Assembly (NCBI RefSeq): GCF_029873635.1
Contig: NC_080425.1
Span: forward strand, 38,257,390 to 38,321,389
Source of the DNA: Malania oleifera
Lineage: Eukaryota > Streptophyta > Magnoliopsida > Santalales > Ximeniaceae
Length of the DNA stretch: 64,000 nucleotides
Direction: 5' to 3'
Part shown: piece by piece, positions 23,505 to 34,096 of the stretch
Position numbering within the stretch: position 1 is the stretch's first letter
Layout: each line of letters opens with the position of its first letter
Notes under the pieces: model-generated
Databases searched by the model: none
What the model saw: the letters and a program-made list of their open reading frames with translations, nothing else
Told to the model about the DNA's origin: nothing
Position numbers and translations under genes: made by a program

Positions 23505-23759
23505 GCTGTGATGCATCCTGGGGTAATCTGGTAGATGCCGGCTGAGGACACTCGGCGTAACCCAAAAAAGAAAAAAAGAAAAAAAAGAGAGATATGGAGC
23601 ACTTGAGATGATGAACTAAATGCAAAGTGCTTGTAAATGATATTCAAAAGATGTTAATCACTAAGATCAATGTCTAAACAAGTCTTTGACCTTATATTTA
23701 TAAGAAAATTGAACTACTAGCCATTTTATGGTCATTGGGCTTATAAAATAATTAAATAC

Positions 23760-23940
23760 TTTGAAAATTAGTCGATTATAGCCGTTGGGTGTAGAATTCC
23801 GACACAAATCTTTGACAGATTCCCCAAACCATTGACGGTTTCTCCTTAAACCATGGATGGTTTCCTCTAGGACAAAATCCAATTAACTCTCTACTTGAAA
23901 CCATCGAAGCACCTAGGCCAAACCATTGACGATTTGCCTT
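23760..23940 (-). promoter_or_regulatory. Quasi-palindrome cluster upstream of the TATA box in the split solo LTR
   Basis: Four to five copies of a motif like AAACCATTGACGGTTT, for example near 23823, 23852, 23901 and 23920. The AAACC/GGTTT arms are self-complementary and several copies carry a CpG or its TpG/CpA derivative. The cluster lies directly upstream, in LTR orientation, of the TATAAATA at 23695-23702. Confidence 0.5.
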
Positions 23941-24498
23941 GTTTCTTCATTAACTTGATTTTTAGGTGCATAGCTGAGGTTTTAACCCAAGCGAAGCCAA
24001 GTCTATAAAAGATTACAACACAAAGGTCATTTAAAACTTGTCCCATATTAAAATACATTTAAGTAAAGGGTATTTTTATAAAATTCTTTGTTTTGTCTTT
24101 GAAAGCTCATAAGTACTGAACTTATAACTTAGTGATATCCTATGTACTCTTACGAACTAGTACACACATGCAATTTTCCTAACTCTTACTCAATAAACAT
24201 GCGTGAAACAATACTAGAAGAGCTACAACATTTCCTACCTTAAACACTCCCTATCACATTATGACTTTGCATTTGCTTTATTGGATGTACTTGAGTTCTT
24301 TCAAGTGATTGTCCACTTTGATCTTTCCTACTTGATTGTCCACTTGATCTTTGCATTTGATCCGGTACCTTCATGTCTTTACCACTTGTACCTGTACTAA
24401 CTTGATATGCAAAGATAGGTTAACTTGGAACTACTAAATGGTTGATTTCATTGAAATATATCAATTATGATTATGTAGCCACTAAGGCTAACAAAGGA

Positions 24499-25512
24499 GA
24501 AAGAGCTTACCTCATCTTTGTCCTCAATGGTCATGAGGCAAATATTTTTCATATCTTTGTTGGATTTTGAGTCGAGGTCACTATCTTCCCAAATGGAATT
24601 GGAAGCCTTCTTTTTGAACCTCCTTTTGTCCTTCTTGAGATATAGGCATTTGGTTCGAAAGTGCCCTAACTTCTTGCATTTATTGCAAGTGACTTTTTCT
24701 TGTTTGCTTGCTTCTTTACTATTTTCATCCTTCTTTATTTAAGGAAATATTTTGAACTTTTTGGTGATGAGTACACTTTTTTTTCACTATCCTCTTCTTC
24801 CTCATTTTCTTTTGTCAAGGCGAGTGCTAATGTCTTCTTCTCTTGTATCCATCATCCTCTTTTCTTCCATTTCATGCACAAATAGAGACCTAAGAAACTC
24901 CTCAAGTGGAAGTTCTTGTAGGTCCTTTGACTCCACAGTTACATTCTTTTTGGCCTCTCACTCTTTTGGCAAGCACTTAAGTATTCTTTGTACAAGTTCA
25001 AAATTAGTATAACTCTTGCCAAGAGATTTTAAAACATTAATAATATTAGTAAACCTTATAAACATACTAGTAATTTTCTAATTTTGATGCATTTCAAATA
25101 TTTCATATTTTATGACAAGCATATTTATTATAGACAATTTTACCCTAGAGATTTCCTTATAGGTCACATGAAGTGTGTGATAAAGTTGATCAATGGAGGT
25201 ACATCCAATGATGCTACTAAATTCTCCACGATCTAGTGTACAACACAAAATGTTCATAGCTTTGGAATTTGTTTGGTGCAAGCATTTTTTATTTTCATTC
25301 CAAAAATTTCTAGGTTTTGTTTTGGTCTCACCATTCTCCACAATGGTTGGGGAAGTGTATCCATCTTAGATAATATCCCAAATTTCAAAGTCGAAGGAAT
25401 TTAGAAAAATATTTATCCTTTTTTTTTTTTTTCCAGTATGCAAAATCTTGTCCATTAAATAATGGAGGATGAATGGTGGGGAATACTTAATGCGAACGTT
25501 GGCGGTTGCCAT
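24499..25512 (-). pseudogene. Gag of the outer copia element
   Basis: Minus strand from ATG 25512 (MATANVR). FNGQDFAYW and a gag core are in the 25341-25078 frame (NSKAMNILCCTLDRGEF, then a region equivalent to EIWD and YEIFEMHQN). An intact CCHC zinc knuckle lies at 24647-24687 (CNKCKKLGHFRTKC), followed by a Lys-rich and acidic tail. There is a poly-A run with frame loss near 25412-25430 and further stops. No pol follows: the frame runs into the target duplication at 24498 and the remaining internal sequence at 2757 is non-coding. Confidence 0.75.
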
Positions 25513-25559
25513 GGATCACTCAAATATGATTAAGTCAAAATCGAAAAGAAGCACCCGTA

Positions 25560-25570
25560 CTCTAATACCA
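25560..25570 (-). other. Primer-binding site of outer copia element
   Basis: TGGTATTAGAG on the minus strand, one mismatch from the tRNA-iMet-complementary TGGTATCAGAG, two bases from the LTR edge at 25573. Confidence 0.8.
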
Positions 25571-25572
25571 AT

Positions 25573-26555
25573 TGTTGGCCTAAAGACAATCCAAGAGGGG
25601 GGGGGGGTGTTTAAATAAAATTTAAGAGCTTGATTTTAAATTTAAGGCAATTTAACCAAACCAAGTTATTCACACAATATTAAAGCAATTTAAAGAGTGA
25701 AGGGATAAAGAAATGCAAACTCTTTTTATAGTGGTTTGACAGCTTGACCTACGTTCACTCTCTTAAGGTCAACCACTTTGAGGTTTCACTATTCCCCTTA
25801 TTTTAATGGAGATCAAGGAACCAATTACACCCTCTAATTTTCGAAGACAAGACAACCAAATACAACCACTTATTTTTTGGAGACAAGGAAACCAAATACA
25901 ATGAAGCTTACAAAAAACAAATTCCTCACAAGGAAAATTTAATTACAAGTTGAAGTGTAGAAATTATATCTCAAAGAAGAATCAAAATTAAGGCTTATGA
26001 TTTTTCTAGAGCTTCTCTTAAGAATAAGAAATTTAGAGGACAAAGAGAACAAGAAAGATTTTTAAGTCTAGAGAACTTGGATATTTAGTGTGTGTATGTT
26101 CTCTAATGTTCTTTAGGCTTTAGAGGGAATACATATAGAGTTTGGTGAAAAACTAGTCATTTTCTGCCCATTGGAACCTTTTTTCTAGTTAGATTGATCG
26201 ACTGCTTACTAGTCGTTAGAGAGAAGGAAAAGATCGTTGCAAGCAAAACTTTCTAGGCCAATCAACTGCCTTCAAGGGTTGGTCGACCGCCTCTAGCTTC
26301 TACTTAGACTGGTCCAAATCTCCAATTTTGGTCCAATTATGTTGTGCCTTATTTTTCCTTATAGTTTTACAATTGAGAGAATAACAATTGAGAGAATAAC
26401 AATACAAATATTTGAAAATTTAGCTCTTCAATTCTTCTTTCAATTCTTTAACTTCAATAGCTTTAATCTTGTAGAAAACCAACTCAAGTCCAAATCTATT
26501 AGTTTACAATAGTTTGTTATCATTGAAATAGATTAATGAAATCATGGGGCTAACA
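25573..26555 (-). repeat. 5' LTR of outer copia element
   Basis: TGTTGGCC...GGGGCTAACA, 983 bp, matching 129-1078. It carries an 11-12 base G run at about 25599-25610 in the conserved end module. A GGTCGACC motif occurs near 26280, and GATCGACT/AATCAACT variants between 26190 and 26290. Confidence 0.78.
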
Positions 26556-28027
26556 ATATACTTTTAGGATTTAACAAACGATTGTGTGTGTGATGTTGGC
26601 TTAACTAAGTGTGTCACTTGGTGCCACGTAGTGTCAAATTTGTAGGCTATCAATTTAGACTTTGTCACAATAGTCAACATGAAAGTTCGAATACATTTAA
26701 TTGATAGAAGGTAGATATAGATTGATATAATTTGTATTTACTAGTCGAGTGTATGTGGATAAATTGATTCACAATTTTATTGAATTGAAAAAAAAAATAC
26801 AAATCTAAATTATGATTGAACAAATACGTGAGTATAAACCTAAATTACTTTTTATTGGAATTGATGTTAAAAAATAAATTATTATCAAAGAAATAAAATA
26901 TGAAAGAAAATTAATATATAATTACAAATTTTAATTTAAAGACTACCGTAGAGAAACATTTATGGAAGACTTAGCTGGGGGAAAAGTCTTTCGAAATAAA
27001 GGATTTTAATTAATATTTATATCATAGATTAAATCACAATTTCCTAATTGTTAGCAGTATTTTAATAAGAAAACGGTAATTATCAATTTGCTAACATACA
27101 TATGAAAGTCCTTATTCTTTATTAACTGCACAAAAATACAATTTATGTTCACTAATTATTGCAAAATAAATTTAAGAAACTCTTGTAATGAATATAAGTG
27201 TAAAATCATGGTGGACACTTTCCACAACCACTTCTAGGCGCATACTTGTAGCCACCGTAACATACCAATTAAAGAAATCAAACCACCATTTTAGTCCAAC
27301 TCCAACCCATATATATGAAATGAACATTGCTACACAATATGTTCAAATGTTTGTCTTGATTTGTAGTTTTGTGTAGATAAAATTAAGGGCGTACTTGGTT
27401 CAATTACGATAAATGAGATCCGACTTTTGGAAATCACAATTGTGAGGTTATTTCCTAAACTTCTGATAGTAAAATGTTTATGATTACAGAAGCATGGTTG
27501 AGTAGAGTATTTAGACAGAAGCAAAACCCGTTTCCTATATAAGGTTGCAATCCACATTTTTCTAGGAAAATGTAATGTTTGACAATAATTTTTTGTCGAA
27601 TGATGGAACCTTTTCTATAATGGTATACATTTTCGAATTTTTTCCAAAGTCACTAAGAACAATTTAATGGGATTAGCCTTTATTTTTTTTAATCAAATCA
27701 ATATTGAATTTACCTAATTAGGTACCACCAAAGTTGCACATGCAACAAAGTATGCAAAATGAATTAATTGCTAATTTTTCTTCATAATACACTAATACTA
27801 TTGTAAAATCAAATTAGAATTAGGAGGTTAGGTTGGAACTAAAGCTTTAATTTTAATTAATACTTAAATTTGAATGGTGAAACCTTTTCTAGTATTTTTT
27901 AGTGCTTGAAAAAATAAAAATTGAATGTCAATTTTAGTGTTATATTTGCTTATTTACATATTATAGGCATTTCTTATTTATAGTCTTAACTCACATTTCT
28001 TGAAATATTAAAGATAAAAATAATAAG
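26556..28027. other. AT-rich spacer without recognised genes
   Basis: About 1.5 kb between the outer copia LTR and Gypsy-2. I see no long frame, LTR end, tRNA or repeat family in it. Two frames of 62-75 codons occur and neither has recognisable motifs. It may be pre-insertion genomic DNA. Confidence 0.5.
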
Positions 28028-29154
28028 TTGTGACGACGTGCTATTTATTCAACATTTTTTTTTCTTATCTGTAAATTATAATAACATCTGTTTGAAATAC
28101 TACTAATAACATCCCAGGCCCAAAGGAGCACTGGCGAATACTCTGTACATCATACAACACTAGGCAGCGGTAAACAAGACTGGAAACTGCTATATATAAT
28201 ACAACATACCAGAAAACTATACTGCTCTGAAATATATTTACAATACAAAATATCCAGTAACGTCACTATAATCTGATAACTATCCTAGAACACGGTTATC
28301 TCAAAAAATACCTACCCTTCCTACAAGGGCAGCTCAAGTCAATCTCTACCCGCGAGCTTGATCTACTCGCGTAACTGGATTTCCTGAAAAATAATAAGTT
28401 ACTAGGATGAGACAACACTCAGTAAGTAGAAATATGCTATTACTAGTGTGTGGCTGCTGAGTTAAATAGTTAAAATACTGAAATAATACTGTAATATGAG
28501 AAAACTGATAAAATGTACAGAATATATCTATTTATCATGTAATCTTTAAAATATGACAGTGTATCTAAGTTTGCTATCTGAAAGTACTGCTAGTATAATA
28601 ATATAAATTGTTGCTTCTGTACATAGGAACTTCTGCTATACCCTAAGATCTGTATATAATGGTATATCCTCTCATGATAGGGTTGTGCCGCCTGTAGGCT
28701 GGACTTACTCTGGTCGGCCTACCAGGCAAGTCAATCTATATCGGTACATTCGCAAATCTGTAATGATCTATGAAGATCCTAGCCCACTGCAATCTCTCTG
28801 GGCTGTATCAAACCTCTGTCATCGTCTAACCGGCTACCTCAACCCAGCGTGCTAGGGAGACTGCAATCTCTCCTAGCACGGTTAGACGAAATCCACATAT
28901 TATCTGAGTCATGTGGTTGCACGTGTCTGAAACTAGCAATGGTACCGTGCTCTGTTGTAATTATATTTGTCTATAATTTCCACAGGGATCTGATATCGTG
29001 TAATACTGTATACATAAATAAATATATGTACTCATCTTGCTGCTTTTAACATGATTTCAAAAACAACCATAACACTATATTTCTGAGCTATAATATCTGA
29101 GCTATCTGACTGAGATTTATATATTATCTATCTGTATCATCTGTGCTTTTTGCC

Positions 29155-29310
29155 AGTACTATCTGTAATATCTGTATAAAATATCTATATATATAATATC
29201 TGTATATTCTGTATATAATATCTGTATGCTCTGTATATAATATCTGTGTGCTCTGTATATAACATCTGTATGTTTTGTATATAATATCAGTATACTTTAT
29301 ATATTTGTTG
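29155..29310. repeat. ATCTGTAT/CTGTATATAATAT tandem-like repeat in Gypsy-2 LTR
   Basis: Repeated units of about 20 bp (CTGTATATAATATCTGTATG) occur six to eight times with variation. The same block in the other LTR is at 46600-46750. The Gypsy-1 LTRs have a related TCTGTCTGTATA repeat near 5660-5710 and 12780-12840. Confidence 0.6.
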
Positions 29311-29934
29311 TAGCATCATGACGCTATCACTGTATAATCTGTCTGAGTGTTATTGTCTAGAAATCATGTTTTTCTCCGAAAATACTGTAAGTCTCATTCA
29401 TTTCTAATATTCCAAAATATCTGAATATTTGTATATCTGTAACACTATAAAATCTATATATAGGATACTGTAATAAACTCATGCCATACATTTGAATAAA
29501 CATAGTCTTATGCTTAATTTCTGTAACTCTCTGGAAACTAATCTGATATATATGTTGGAAACACTCATTCATAATATTCTGTATACATATTAAAAATTAC
29601 TAGCATAACATATTTCCCTTACTTTAAATATGAAAATCCCCTATAAAATTCTAACTCTATACCTGCAGGATTCCTAACTCAACATCCTGAAAACAACATC
29701 CCCCATAACAAAATATCAATATTTTCTTACCTACAACATTTCTCATAACTACAAGGAAGGCATAATCTGAACAAAATACCTTACCCTGAATTTGGGATGA
29801 ATTTCAAATCAACTTTCCCCATGATCTGCTCTAGCAGACTTGCGGAGAACTTCGCCAGAAGCGTCGTGGTGGCTTTAGATCTTCAATCCGACGAGAAATG
29901 GGGCTAGGATCGAAGAGAGAAGGGGAGGGGGTCG

Positions 29935-30038
<104 letters not shown>

Positions 30039-30096
30039 CTTCTGTGCTGAAATTTTGGTTAAAAATTCGAGTTTCAGCTATTTATAGGACTGGATT

Positions 30097-30262
30097 CATC
30101 AACGAGACACATCACTTCGTTGATGAGTCCTTCAGAAATTTTATTGACGAACCTACACCCTCATCGACGAGTTTCAGATTCCCCAAAATCCTCTCTCGGA
30201 ATCTTCTCGTCGACGAAACCTGTCCTCATTGACAAGCTCCTCTTATATTCGTCGACGAGATG
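30097..30262 (-). promoter_or_regulatory. TCGTCGACGA motif cluster in Gypsy-2 LTR
   Basis: Copies near 30097, 30116, 30142, 30160, 30206, 30226 and 30249, with the perfect CGTCGACG core in two. Others show CpG-to-TpG/CpA changes. It lies directly upstream of TATAAATAG (30078-30087). The 5' LTR has a shortened version at 47538-47635. Confidence 0.55.
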
Positions 30263-30286
30263 CTGAAAATTATTCGGGTTATTACA

Positions 30287-30300
30287 TTCTCCCCTCCTTA
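30287..30300 (-). other. Polypurine tract of Gypsy-2
   Basis: TAAGGAGGGGAGAA on the minus strand directly abutting the 3' LTR. Confidence 0.75.
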
Positions 30301-30519
30301 TAAAATTTCGTCCACGGAATTTACTATCTATAATACCTTCAATCATCCCATAAAAGAAAATAGCCTACTTATTTTATTACTTACCCTCACTTATGGCGGA
30401 GGAATACCGTGGTTACACACTATGTTCTGGGAGATTACATATATAAAACTAAAACTATCTACTAACTACATGTACATGTAAAAGAAGCTTATCTAACTAT
30501 TATACTTTACCTCATTACC

Positions 30520-31643
30520 TCTATACCTCTTGGAACAACTATGGGTATCTCTGTTTGATCTACTCCTTAAGTTCCTAAGAAGCTTCCTCTATAGTGTGAT
30601 TCTTCCACAAAGCTTTCACTAATTGAATTTCTTTTGTGCATAATTCTTGTGTCTTTTTGTCTAATATCTGTACCGGTGTTTCTTCATAAGCTAATGAATC
30701 CTTGATCTCTATCTATGCATAACTAATAATGTGGGAAGGGCCTGGGACGTATTTCCTTAGCATAGCAATATGAAACACGTCGTGTATTCTGGATAACGCT
30801 GGCGGCAAAGCTAGCCTGTAGGCAACTGCCCCTATTCTTTCTAGTATCTCAAAAGAGCCAATATACCTAGGACCCAATTTTCCCTTCTTTCCAAATCCTA
30901 TAATCTCTCTCATAGGAGCTACTTTCAAGAATACGCGATCTCCCATTTCAAACTCTAGATCCTGGTGGCGAGTGTCTGTATAACTTTTCTGCCGACTCTA
31001 TGCGGTACTGATTCTTTCTTTAATTAGTTGGACCTTGTCACAAGCTTGTTGAACAATCTCTGGACCCAAAACTCGCCTCTCGCCTACCTCATCCTAGAAA
31101 AGAGGAGACGACAACTCCTGTCAAACAGTGCCTCGTATGGAGCCATGATGATACTAGATTGGTAGTTGTTACTATAGGCAAATTCAACTAGTGGTAAAAA
31201 CTGAGTCCAGCTACTCCCAAAATCTAGCACGCACGCATGAAGCATATCTTCTAAGGTCTGAATTGTCCTCTCAGTTTGACCATCTGTCAGGGGATGGAAA
31301 GCTGTATTAAATGCTAACTGTGTACCTATAGCCTCCTGAAAACTTTTCCAGAATCGCGAAGTAAACCAAGGATCCCGATCAGAAACTATGGATACTGGTA
31401 CACCATGGACGCGAACTATCTCCTGAACATATATTTCTGCAGTCTATCCATGGAATAGCCGACTCTAATAGGGATAAAATGGGCAGTCTTCGTCCAACAA
31501 TCAATAACTACCCAAATTGCATTCAATCCCTACCGCACTGGTGGTAACCTCGTAACAAAATCAATAGAAACGTGGTCCTACTTCCACTCTGGAATAAACA
31601 ACGGCTGCAATTGTCCTGTTGGTCTCTGGTGCTCAGCCTTAAC
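30520..31643 (-). pseudogene. Gypsy-2 integrase core, C-terminus and chromodomain remnant
   Basis: The minus-strand integrase core (31643 to about 30960) is broken by several stops. The C-terminal module is intact in 30946-30713 (PRYIGSFEILERIG, FHIAMLRKYV). A stop near 30711 precedes a chromodomain-like stretch to about 30530 (LVKALWKN then TIEEAS, with two or more stops). Relation to Gypsy-1 is clear, but most decayed positions differ, so the two lost function independently. Confidence 0.8.
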
Positions 31644-32474
31644 CTACTGGCACGTGAAGCACTGCTGAACAAACTCTGCTAACTCTCTCTTTATTCCACT
31701 CCACCAAAAATACTCTCGTAGATCTCTATACATTTTAGTACTGGCAGGATGGACTGTGTATAGTGATCTGTGATATTCCTTCAATATAATTCTTCTGATC
31801 TTGGTATCTATAGGAACACAAAGCCCGGTATGAAATCGTAGGGCTCTGTCATCTGATATGCTGAACTCTTCTCCCTGACCATCCCGCACTTTAGCCATAA
31901 CCTTTGCCAACTCTACATCATCACCTTGAGCTGCTTTAATTTTCTCGTATAGGGTAGGCTGTATAACTAGGCTGGCAACAAATACCTGAGGACTATCCTC
32001 TACCAACTCTATATTGAGTCTCTCCAAATCCATCAGGATCGGGTGTTGAATCTCTATGGCTGTTAGTATATGTTCTACTGACTTCCTGCTCAGAGCATCT
32101 GCCGCTACATTTGCTTTTCCTGGGTGGTAACTAATAGTATATTCATAATCTTTGATAAGTTCTAACCACCATCTTTGCCTCATGTTCAATTCTCTCTGGG
32201 TGAAGAAATATTTCAAACTTTTGTGATCTGTGAAGATTTCGCATTTCCCACCATACAGATAATGCCTCCAGATTTTAAGAGCATACACCACTGCAGCTAA
32301 CTCCAAATCATGCATAGGATAGTTCTTCTCATATTCTTTAAGTTGTCTGGAAGCATATACAATGACCCTGCTATGCTGCATCAATACACACCCAAGCCCT
32401 TTCAGGGACGCATCACTATATATCACAAATCCGTCCTCCCCTGATGGGATAGCCAACACTGGGGTAGTAACCAA
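31644..32474 (-). pseudogene. Gypsy-2 RNase H plus integrase zinc domain (276-codon intact stretch)
   Basis: The best preserved gypsy piece here. RNase H has [49 protein letters not shown] and a [14 protein letters not shown] end, with DAS, E and D catalytic positions visible. A linker follows, then the integrase H2C2 zinc-binding segment ([13 protein letters not shown]... ending CFTCQ). It terminates at a stop just after the second Cys pair, where the integrase core should begin. Confidence 0.9.
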
Positions 32475-32546
32475 CCTCTACTTCAACTCCTAGAAGCTCC
32501 GCTTATAGTCATCAGTCCATTCAAACCTTACATTTTTCCTCGTAAG

Positions 32547-33147
32547 TCAGGTCAACGGACCTGATAAACTGGAAAATCCCTCTTCAAAGTGTCGGTAATA
32601 GCCTACTAATCCCAGAAAACTCTGAACTTCTTGAACATTTCTTGGTCTTATCCAATTTACCATTGCCTCTATCTTACTTGGATCGACGGATACACCAACT
32701 TCAGAGATCACGCGGCCGAGAAACGAAACTTGTTTCAACCATAATTCACATTTCTTGAACTTCGCATATAACCTTCTCTCTCTCAATGTCTACAATACCA
32801 GCCTCAAATGATGCTCGTGCTCCTCAAAACTCCTCAAATAGACCAGTATATCATCAATAAATATAGCTATGAATTGGCCTAAATACTGATGGAACACTCG
32901 ATTCATCAAATCCATGAATACTGCTGGTGCATTAGTCAACTCAAATGGGATCACCAAAAACTCGTAGTGCCCATATCTCATACGAAACGCCGTTTTCGAG
33001 ACATCCTCTGCCTTTACTTTTTCCTGATGGTAACCCGACCGCAGGTCGATTTGAGAATAAACCTGGGTCCCCTAGAGCTGATAAAATAAATCGTCGATCC
33101 TAGGAAGAGGATATTTATTCTTAACTGTCAGTTTATTTATCTCCTTG
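32547..33147 (-). pseudogene. Gypsy-2 reverse transcriptase, larger part (split by Copia-2)
   Basis: From the Copia-2 junction at 33147 leftward: the finger text INKLTVKN, first catalytic Asp region near 33045 (QVDLRSGYH-like, with disruption), palm in 32981-32790 with IFIDDILVY, then thumb in 32786-32547 ([26 protein letters not shown]). The missing N-terminal residues continue at 43350 beyond Copia-2. A stop near 32787 separates palm and thumb. Confidence 0.82.
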
Positions 33148-33639
33148 TGTTGACCTAACTAGGCTTTTCAATCATGTTTTGATGATAACAAAATGAAGGA
33201 TGCTTTAACATATGATATTAAGTGATGTGTTTTAGGTAAAAGAACTCTCAAGGTTGATAGGTTGAAGTTCAATGTTAATCTAGTGAAAGCTCCTCAAAAT
33301 GTTAAGGCAATGAATGACAAATGAAGAAGTTTAAGGGCAAGAAAACCCAGAGTCAAAAGTGAACCTCAAAAGGCTGAAGGATGCTGAAGAATTTAAGAAG
33401 ACCATAATTAGAAGAACTGTTGTAAGTACTTCAAAGACAAATGCTAGTTAGATATGTGAAGCTCTCATAAGTCAAAAGAAACTAAGAAACACCTTGTTAA
33501 AAGAGCTTAAAATATGTTTTTTTATTTTTATTTTTCATTTTGAAACTCATTAGGCAAAGATACTTAGAGACTTTAGTTTAAGTCTTGGAACACATTTTCC
33601 AAGGTTAAACAAGTTAATATTCCAAGATTAATTAAGCAA

Positions 33640-34080
33640 AGAAGAGTTTAATTCAACAATTTAAGTAAATGAGAAAATTGTTCTTTGGAAAAATTTTGAA
33701 TTTCAAAATTAGTTCAATAATTTAATTAAATGAGGAAATTGTTCTTTGGGAATTTTGAATTTCAAAATTAGTTCAATAATTTAATTAAATGAGGAAATTG
33801 TTCTTTGAAAAAATTTTGAATTGCAAAGTTAATTCAATAATTTAATGCTACCTAATTAAATGAGGAAATTGTTCCTTGGAAAAATTTTGAATTTCAAAAT
33901 TAATTCAATCATTTAATTAAATGAGGAAATTGTTCTTTTGAAAAATTTTAAATTTCAAAATTAATTCAATAATTTATTGCTACCTAATTAAATGAGAAAA
34001 TTATTTTTTGAAAAATTTTGAATTTCAAAATTATTTCAATAATTTAATACTACCTAATTTAATGAGGACATTATTCTTTG
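33640..34080 (+). repeat. Tandem repeats of about 62 bp with internal palindrome, Copia-2 LTR
   Basis: Six to seven degenerate units. Each contains AATTTTGAATTTCAAAATT, a palindrome with two 9-bp arms around one base, plus ATTTAATTAAATGAGGAAAT and TTGTTCTTTGGAA. Some units have an extra GCTACCTAATTAAA. The block stops immediately before the TATA box. The copy in the 3' LTR is 41716-42150. Confidence 0.85.
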
Positions 34081-34088
34081 AAAAAGCC

Positions 34089-34096
34089 TATAAATA
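34089..34096 (+). promoter_or_regulatory. TATA box, Copia-2 5' LTR
   Basis: TATAAATA in CCTATAAATACCTC, conserved in the 3' LTR at 42158-42165. The tandem repeat block ends just upstream. Confidence 0.65.

Larger units (their letters stand above)
21083..23584 (+). mobile_element. tRNA-derived SINE, split by a solo LTR
   Basis: Two halves, 21083-21244 and 23505-23584, flank a solo LTR. Pol III promoter boxes are visible: A box TGGCTCAGGTGG at 21095-21106 and B box GGTTCGATTCC at 21151-21161. The right half ends in an A-rich tail with G interruptions. A perfect 17-bp target duplication, AAGAGAGATATGGAGCA, lies at 21066-21082 and 23585-23601. The body is about 240 bp. It is non-coding and would rely on LINE machinery. 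I do not recognise the family. Confidence 0.85.
2763..24493 (-). repeat. Solo LTR (copia-type), split by Copia-1 and a SINE
   Basis: Left edge TGTTGGCC at 2763 and right edge GGCTAACA ending at 24493 form a TG...CA LTR. It is flanked by a perfect 5-bp target duplication, AAGGA, at 2758-2762 and 24494-24498. Removing Copia-1 (3061-20749) and the SINE with its duplication leaves about 1.5 kb in three blocks: 2763-3060, 20750-21082 and 23602-24493. There is no internal region and no PBS, so it is a solo LTR produced by LTR-LTR recombination. A TATAAATA box lies on the minus strand at 23695-23702. Its family differs from the outer element. Confidence 0.8.
129..26555 (-). mobile_element. Outer Ty1/copia element (SIRE-like), internally deleted, host of a nested insertion stack
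   Basis: Two related LTRs of about 0.95 kb (129-1078 and 25573-26555) lie in the same orientation. The right one has a tRNA-iMet PBS at its left edge, so the element reads right to left. After removing the insertion at 2763-24493, only about 2.7 kb of internal sequence remains: a copia gag (24499-25512) and a 3' non-coding zone with PPT-like motifs (1079-2757). No protease, integrase or RT is present, so this is a non-autonomous or deleted derivative. I find no matching target duplication (GTCAC left, ATATA right), so the pairing rests on LTR similarity, orientation and the internal parts. SIRE/Maximus affiliation is inferred from the gag type and repeated G-rich PPT-like motifs. Confidence 0.7.

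Noticed and set aside
129-26555. Outer LTR pair as two independent solo LTRs
   Set aside because: The right LTR has a PBS and gag next to it and the left has a purine tract and PPT-like blocks next to it, as in one element. The lack of a matching duplication leaves some doubt.
27188-27557. Two small opposite-strand frames in the 26556-28027 spacer
   Set aside because: Each is 62-75 codons without motif, and they overlap each other; expected by chance in such DNA.
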